Assembly (NCBI GenBank): GCA_025617375.2
Contig: JAMYGW020000013.1
Coordinates: 186,001 to 250,000, forward strand
Direction: 5' to 3'
Source of the DNA: Acarospora socialis
Taxonomy: Eukaryota; Ascomycota; Lecanoromycetes; Acarosporales; Acarosporaceae
Length of the DNA: 64,000 nucleotides
Within the stretch, counting starts at the first letter, position 1. Each line of letters opens with the position of its first letter. Under the pieces are notes generated by a model. That model was not told the origin of the DNA. It worked only from the letters and a program-made list of their open reading frames with translations, and searched no databases. Position numbers and translations under genes: made by a program. Of this stretch, positions 58,409 to 64,000 are shown piece after piece.

Positions 58409-58652
58409 ATGGCTCCAACTCGCAACAACCGCAACCGCAACCGCCGTTCTAAGAAAGAGGGAACTCCAGCAGGCCCTAGTAATCAACAAACAGCGCCATA
58501 CGCCGTGCCCTCAAGTCGCACCTTCACTCCTAACATACCACCGCAACCAAGTAAGTCAGCTGCATTCAGCACCTTTTGGGTCCCCCAGTCAACTGAAACC
58601 CCCCATAAACATTCCGCGTCCGATCTTCTGATCGAAAACATTCACGCGCACA

Positions 58653-61211
58653 ATGGCGGGCACCTCAATACCATGGGCTGATATAGATGCCCTGTTCGCA
58701 GACATGCCAGAGATGGAGACCGCCAGCGCCCCGGATGCGGCGCATCAAGTATCTGAGGGCACGCACCCGGAGTCCTTCGAGGACCAGCTTGCCGGGGGCG
58801 TAGACTTCTTGCGGGGTGGAAGCCCTCAGATGCTTGATGCGCCGCATCCAGGCATGGGAGCCGAGAGTGGCTTCATGGAGCCAGGGGGCCCTCTGGGGCT
58901 TTACATTGACCCCGCGCTCCTCACTCTCTCCCCGCAACCAACGCCAACCCCGGAGGAAGACGAAAGACGCTCGAACCGAGCTCTACGCGAGCTACTACAC
59001 GAGGCCTCGGACAAAATCGACGATTTGAACGACCAGGTCGGATTTTTAACACTCCAACTCGACAAATACCAAGGCCCAAAAGCCGGCGACGTTATCACAA
59101 ATTTCCAACAACGGATTACGAAGATGGCGGAAGAACGACGCAACGTGGAGGTGCTGAATGAAGGTCTTCACGACCTAATCACGCAACACGAACAGACGAT
59201 AAAGACACTCGAGGCACAAGTCGCGAGTTCCACGTCAGCGGAGCAAACGATCAAGTCACAGATCGATGGCTACCAATCGGCAGCACAGGAGAACGATCAA
59301 CGTCTCGTGGACCTAAACAAACGACTGGAAGAGACGCTAAAGAAACTCGAGGCTCAAGTCGCCAGTAACAAATCACAGGAGGAAACGATCAAGTCACAGC
59401 AAGCGGCGATCAATAGCTACAAATCAGCAACACAGGGGGTCGATAAACGTCTTGAGGACGCGAAGAAACGATACGAAGAGAAGATAAAGACACTCGAAAG
59501 TCAAATCGCCAGTAACAAGTCACACGAGGAAACGATCAAGTCACAACAAGCGCAGATCGACGAATACAAATCAGCAGCACAGGAGAACGACAGACGTCTC
59601 AAGGAGCTGACTGTGCAACACGAAGAGACGATCAAGAGGAACTACGCGTCAACGGAGCAAACGATCAAGTCACAGAAAGAGCAGCTCGATGGATACGTAG
59701 CAAGGGCAAAGGTGGGCGATAAGGCTATCCAGGACTACAAAGCCATGATCGAGAGTTACAAAGAAGGGGAAATGAAGGGCAACCAGACACTCAGCCGATA
59801 TCGCCAGAGGATTGACGATCTGCAGGCAGTGCTGAATGAGCAGAAGACCGCCGCCAACAACTTCAAAACCAAGTACGAGCTACAGCAGATGGCGATGGAA
59901 GAACGAAGTTCGAACTACAACGAGCTTCAAAACACCTTAGCGGAGCAGCACACACAACTCGACTCAAAAGACGAACAGATCGAGACTCAAAAAGAACGCA
60001 TCCGGCAACTGGCGGGCGAAGTGACGCAACACCTAGCCAGCATCAAGATGGCGGAGGAGGAGGTAACCCGGCTCACCAACGCCGCGAAGGAGAAGGAGCA
60101 GCGCGAAGGGAGCCACCGCGATCGACAACGAGTCCTCAAGGCAAAAGCCGAGAATCTAGAGGTCGAGCTTGACAACACGGCGGCGGCGCTACAGGAGGCG
60201 CGGACCGAGATCAAGGCGTTGCAGGTAGAGAGCCGCGAGAAGGGATATACGATCCAGCGGTTGGAGGAGAGCCAGGGGTCTTACGTCAAGGCCTACAACG
60301 AGAACTTGACCCTGCAAGAGACATTGACGGCTCAGGACGAGGATATGGAGGCTCTGAAAGGGGATCTTCAGGATCTCGAGGAAGAGATCGCCAGGCTTCG
60401 GAATCGGAGGCGTCGCGGAGAGGGAAGCAGTCGGAGCGAGTCTCGCGGCGAGGGGGAGAGGGAGCGTGCGCCCGGCGTCGGGGGTTACACCACCCTAGAG
60501 GGAGTCCTCGGACAGGAGGATGAGGAGGATGACAACCAAGGTGGTGAACCGGCTGGTCCGGCGGAGGGGACGGAGACGGGACCAGCGGCGGACGGCGGAA
60601 TGGAGCAAGAAGAGAAGGTTGGTGGTACGGTGGATGTGGGCGTTCAGGTGGAGGAAGAGGTGACGCGCCCGGTTCCTGTCGAGCTGGCGGGACGGATCGT
60701 TGAGGTACCCACGATGGTGTATTGCCCTTGGTTGTGGTGGAAGATGCCTTACCAGGCTCTTATGCTCGTGCTGACTGTCGTTGGCTTTGAGGGCTTGCCG
60801 TCCGTGTCTGCTGTGTTCTGGAAGTTTGTCGGCTTGCACCTCTTCGCGGTCAACTGGTTGCTGGTCAAATTCTTTGGCCGACGCATCGAAGTCGCACTGC
60901 TCTCCCCCCAGCCCCGACAGCTGCCCCACCCGGCGAAGGTGATGATGCTACTCGCCTGGCATCTAGTGGTCTACGTCTGCATTGGGGTTCTGCTGTACCT
61001 CCTTGCGCTGACCGTGGCCGAGCGCACCATGTGGCTACGGGCCAATGGGTTATCCCGCGCGACTCTCATCGGCCTACGAGAATCACTCCGCCAGTCTCCC
61101 AACTTCGGCAACCCCATCGTTCGCTTTACCTTGCGCCTGGTGCCCAAGGGCGTGGAGTTCGAAAAGATTGCTGGACGCTGGCTACCGGGCAACCGTGGGG
61201 TCTTCGGTTGA
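58653..61211 (+). CDS. Repeat-built coiled-coil protein with C-terminal membrane segments
   Basis: Open frame of 852 residues from the ATG at 58653. Residues 1-110 are acidic and Pro/Gly-rich. Residues about 110-590 form a long coiled coil. Inside it a unit of 46-49 residues repeats: KTLEAQVASSTSAEQTIKSQ (near 182), KKLEAQVASNKSQEETIKSQ (near 228), KTLESQIASNKSHEETIKSQ (near 277), then a shortened copy near 326. An acidic Gly/Glu-rich linker follows. The C-terminal 160 residues have two or three hydrophobic segments (MPYQALMLVLTVVGF near 697; VYVCIGVLLYLLALTV near 773) and a Trp-rich patch (CPWLWWKMPY). This suggests a membrane-anchored tether or organelle-shaping protein. I do not recognise a family. 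An upstream ATG at 58409 starts 47 codons ending at a good donor (A|GTAAGT, 58551); splicing to 58702 would replace the first 16 codons in frame, so the true start is open. Confidence 0.75.
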   Translation: MAGTSIPWADIDALFADMPEMETASAPDAAHQVSEGTHPESFEDQLAGGVDFLRGGSPQMLDAPHPGMGAESGFMEPGGPLGLYIDPALLTLSPQPTPTPEEDERRSNRALRELLHEASDKIDDLNDQVGFLTLQLDKYQGPKAGDVITNFQQRITKMAEERRNVEVLNEGLHDLITQHEQTIKTLEAQVASSTSAEQTIKSQIDGYQSAAQENDQRLVDLNKRLEETLKKLEAQVASNKSQEETIKSQQAAINSYKSATQGVDKRLEDAKKRYEEKIKTLESQIASNKSHEETIKSQQAQIDEYKSAAQENDRRLKELTVQHEETIKRNYASTEQTIKSQKEQLDGYVARAKVGDKAIQDYKAMIESYKEGEMKGNQTLSRYRQRIDDLQAVLNEQKTAANNFKTKYELQQMAMEERSSNYNELQNTLAEQHTQLDSKDEQIETQKERIRQLAGEVTQHLASIKMAEEEVTRLTNAAKEKEQREGSHRDRQRVLKAKAENLEVELDNTAAALQEARTEIKALQVESREKGYTIQRLEESQGSYVKAYNENLTLQETLTAQDEDMEALKGDLQDLEEEIARLRNRRRRGEGSSRSESRGEGERERAPGVGGYTTLEGVLGQEDEEDDNQGGEPAGPAEGTETGPAADGGMEQEEKVGGTVDVGVQVEEEVTRPVPVELAGRIVEVPTMVYCPWLWWKMPYQALMLVLTVVGFEGLPSVSAVFWKFVGLHLFAVNWLLVKFFGRRIEVALLSPQPRQLPHPAKVMMLLAWHLVVYVCIGVLLYLLALTVAERTMWLRANGLSRATLIGLRESLRQSPNFGNPIVRFTLRLVPKGVEFEKIAGRWLPGNRGVFG

Positions 61212-63337
61212 GGCTGCGGTGGAAGGTGTTTCCCGGTATTGTTTTGGCGTATGATAGCAGTGTTGGTTATGGGTCTATCTAGGCATCTTGTACTCTCCTT
61301 GCGCTCTTTTCTGTTCCTCCAGCCAGTCGCTTTTCTCGTTGTGAGGCGATTGTACTCTTAACCAGTTAGTCATCTCCACCAAACCACAGGATTGAGATTA
61401 GGATCAGCAAGACATATTCAGAACTCCTTAATCTGCGACATGTACTGCGCTATGGTTGAGGATGCTTTCCTTTCCACCGCACTGCTAACAGCTTGCGTGG
61501 TAGTTGAAGACAGGAAGATGATATGCTTCAAGCCCCTCGGCCGCCAATGTAGCCGTGATTATACATTACACTGCCCACGCATAAAGGAGGAACGTGAGCC
61601 GACTAAGTTCGGACTGGGGCGAGAGATGAGACTGGAATTGCGGACTGATCACATCAATATAACAAGACCTATAATCCTTCTCATTACTTTGGGACCGTCC
61701 AGCAAGTGGGTAGTCATATGACATGATCATCCATGTAGAGTACTTAGATGCGATTGCACGGTGCTACGTGTACGTATCGAATTATATGCCTAGAGCTTTA
61801 AGTAATTGGGCAATGGACAATGCAGAGTATATTGTATTCAAAGGGACTGAGAACAGCGGGTTAATAATACTCGGGCTTCTTTTGTGTCTACACACATGAC
61901 GATCAAAACCGCCTAGTGAGGTCAGCAACAGCATGTTGTGACAGGTCGAGCGTAATTGGGATTGTGAACCGTACGCGTCTTCCTCTGCCTGAGCCATTGA
62001 CATACGTCGTAGCTGGCATGAGGAACATGTTGGGCGTTACTGATCACCGACACCAGGTTCTGGTCATCTACGAACTCAGGCGTTAGGACGGACCCTGAGC
62101 AATGTGGCAAGTGTGGGCCGAACACAATGCAGTCGTAGCAGGGTGTAAAGAGGTAATAACGCGGAAACTAGCAATGAAGCGGCTTGAAATATTGCTGAAG
62201 GTCTCCTTGCTGGGACTATAGACATAGGAGGACCGAGGAAGTGTAAGATCAAACACTCGACTCAAGCAGGAGCATGGCCCAATAACAAAGGGACGCTCAA
62301 TAGAGCTCCTATGTACGAAACGTAAAGAGCAGACCCATCGCTTGGTCCACATCATGTGGCCTTGCTAAGACTAGAGTTCTTTAGTCCTCGGGGACCCGAG
62401 CAGAGTGAAAGCATTAAGGTATATGCAACCGAGCACCGCTCCCAGGCTTTGGACTCTGCCGAGAAACTTTCGATGAGGGTGTGGATTGTCGCCAACAGTT
62501 GAAAGTCCAGCATAGATAATCAAGCAAAGCTTATATGGTGGAGCGCCGCTTCCAAGCAAAGCATCAACTAGTACTGGTAGCCTTGAGCTTGCATTCGATT
62601 GAGGTGAGAACGCCAGGAAGTCTCATCAACACGCCAAATTTTCGAAATATGTACAAACAGACTCTGATGCACCATGCCAAAATGCAAGATTTCCTGGTCA
62701 ACCAAATCCAAAGTGCATATCCACGTTGGTGTCCACGAAACCGAAGGCCAACGGTTATCCAAGTCGCCGCAGCGACAATTGCACATCGGCCCAAATGAAA
62801 GAAATTACAAGGTAGCCAACACACAATGTTGCTTCATGCAGTCCGGATAAGGCGAGGCCTCCTTCACCTATGCACACGTATATCGCTTGAACATAAGGAA
62901 TCATATCCTGTACTGGGAGTTGGTTGTGAAAGGAAATGCCAGCCATCCTCGGATGCACGACCCTCGGACTCCAGGAGCACGCCGGGAGATATTTCATAGA
63001 AACACCCTGCACCGTTGACAGTTTCCACTGGCCTTATCAAACATTGGTAGTATGCTGCAAGTATCTTTTCCTGAAGATCAAACAATCCTATGGGAAGTCC
63101 GATCTCAAATGAACCTAGCCGGCTCCGAAAGGCTATTCAGAGTATACCAGATAAGGGAGCTAAATAGATACCAATCGGCTTGGAACATGAGGACCGTCTG
63201 GAGGTTCAAGGTAGAGCATTGTACCAACTGAGATTTCCATCGGCCGTACGAGTCCAACATCCAAGTAGGGAGTACAAGTGAAAGCCAGGTATCAGATCCA
63301 GATGTGTAAAGCCTTTCAGACTACACACAACATTACC
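61212..63337. other. Gene-poor 2.1 kb
   Basis: No gene is supported. On the minus strand an uninterrupted frame of about 85 codons ends at 62864 (EIGLPIGLFDLQEKILAAYY near its start); it has a coding-like composition but no ATG I trust and no known motif. Remaining sequence shows nothing recognised. Confidence 0.45.
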
Positions 63338-63976
63338 CTACCGCTCACGTCGACGACGGCCGGTTTCTTCCCTTGCGCCATGGGGTTCCCTCGCTGGATA
63401 GGACTCCCGAGGTGGTGGCTGTGAATATGAAGGTTGTGCGGGCATGTAAGCTTGTCCGCGGCTCACCGGGGGCATCGGTTGTCCTTGGGTTGCATAGTAA
63501 TAACTCGCTTGGGCTTCTGCGTCAGTGCCAACCACGTTACGGCTCTGACCCGCTCCGGGTGCCGGTTGCCCATAGGCGTACATCTGGGATCTGGGCTCTC
63601 TTGACGGTCCAAGTGGCGGCTCATAATCGGTCGCGCTGGGAGAAGGATAGGCATAGGCAGTAGTGGATTGTTGATAGGGTACGGACGTTTGCGTATATGT
63701 ATAGTCCCCTGGTCCATATGATGCAAACGCCGCTTGCGCCGGTATTCCCTGGGAGACGGGCACCCCAGGCGGCATCTGCGGCGTTTGCAGACCCTGACCC
63801 GAAAAACCATAGTATTGACGCGTCCGATGCGTCAGGGATTGAGTATAATCAACTAATTTCCTGTCAGGCTTGCGACCCGTTTTGGAATCTCGCATTGAAC
63901 TACCTCCGTAGCGCGCATCCGTCTGATCTCTCTCCGCCTGCCAGCGCAGCGAGTCTTGTTTGAGATCTGCAATCAT
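63338..63976 (-). CDS. 3' part of a gene resembling fungal RfeG-type proteins
   Basis: Frame of 212 codons ending at TAG/TGA-side 63338; the ATG at 63976 is preceded by CCGATTAG, a good acceptor, and by an in-frame stop, so this is most likely the last exon of a gene continuing beyond the window edge. The start of the exon reads EMIADLKQDSLRWQAERDQT and then, after a linker, TRQYYG; I recall similar blocks in Aspergillus putative transcription factors called RfeG. The rest is low-complexity Gln/Pro/Tyr/Ser-rich with a C-terminal Arg run (GRRRRER). Assignment rests on memory of these two blocks and is moderate. Confidence 0.55.
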   Translation of the reverse strand: MIADLKQDSLRWQAERDQTDARYGGSSMRDSKTGRKPDRKLVDYTQSLTHRTRQYYGFSGQGLQTPQMPPGVPVSQGIPAQAAFASYGPGDYTYTQTSVPYQQSTTAYAYPSPSATDYEPPLGPSREPRSQMYAYGQPAPGAGQSRNVVGTDAEAQASYYYATQGQPMPPVSRGQAYMPAQPSYSQPPPRESYPAREPHGAREETGRRRRER

Positions 63977-64000
63977 CTCCTAATCGGGCGAGATCAGAGT

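Noticed and set aside
1-64000. Secondary-metabolite or other co-regulated gene cluster
   Set aside because: The only metabolic ligase has a peroxisomal signal, and no synthase, transporter or pathway regulator is adjacent.
1-64000. CRISPR arrays, LTR elements or viral genes
   Set aside because: No regularly spaced repeats, no long terminal repeats, and no polymerase, integrase or capsid-like frames were seen.

Overview
The window is nuclear DNA of a filamentous ascomycete (Pezizomycotina; Dothideomycetes is my best guess, from gene style only, not a measured assignment). Evidence: short GT-AG introns of about 40-110 bases whose phases join the reading frames exactly, moderate spacing, single-copy fungal housekeeping genes on both strands, and fungus-specific families. 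I rebuilt exon structures by hand; most models close in frame, and unresolved joints are stated.

Layout. 1-2051: 3' part of a PHD-finger Cti6-like gene (+). 2601-10088: class II myosin heavy chain (-), convergent with it. 10814-15636: Red1-type C3H zinc-finger protein (+). 15637-17557: gene-poor, with a 163-bp TA-flanked inverted-repeat element (MITE-like) and a decayed gene. 17558-18196: small secreted protein (-). 19012-20587: ALY/REF mRNA export factor (+). 20931-22286: STRAP-like WD40 protein (-), divergent from Doa1/PLAA (23193-25758, +). 27103-30115: AlkB-like dioxygenase with Cys-rich modules (-). 31025-32149: orphan gene (-). 32976-35174: 4-coumarate-CoA-ligase-like enzyme with a peroxisomal C-terminus (+). 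35962-37860: secreted/membrane kelch protein (-). 38346-39875: Sqt1/AAMP WD40 protein (+). 40786-53880: an accessory stretch with three small Cys-rich genes of one family, one uncertain gene and a Pfa5-type palmitoyltransferase. 53881-57430: GRAM-TBC-EF-hand Rab GAP (-). 58653-61211: coiled-coil repeat protein with C-terminal membrane segments (+). 63338-63976: 3' part of a gene resembling fungal RfeG-type proteins (-).

The housekeeping genes do not form a pathway cluster. Several share broad themes: RNA export and decay (Mlo3/Yra1, Red1), actin and membrane traffic (myosin II, TBC GAP, palmitoyltransferase), and ubiquitin/ribosome biology (Doa1, Sqt1). The least ordinary content is the set of small proteins with a shared Cys/His signature at 40.8, 42.8 and 48.4 kb, the AlkB enzyme with zinc-ribbon-like modules, and the repeat-built coiled-coil membrane protein.
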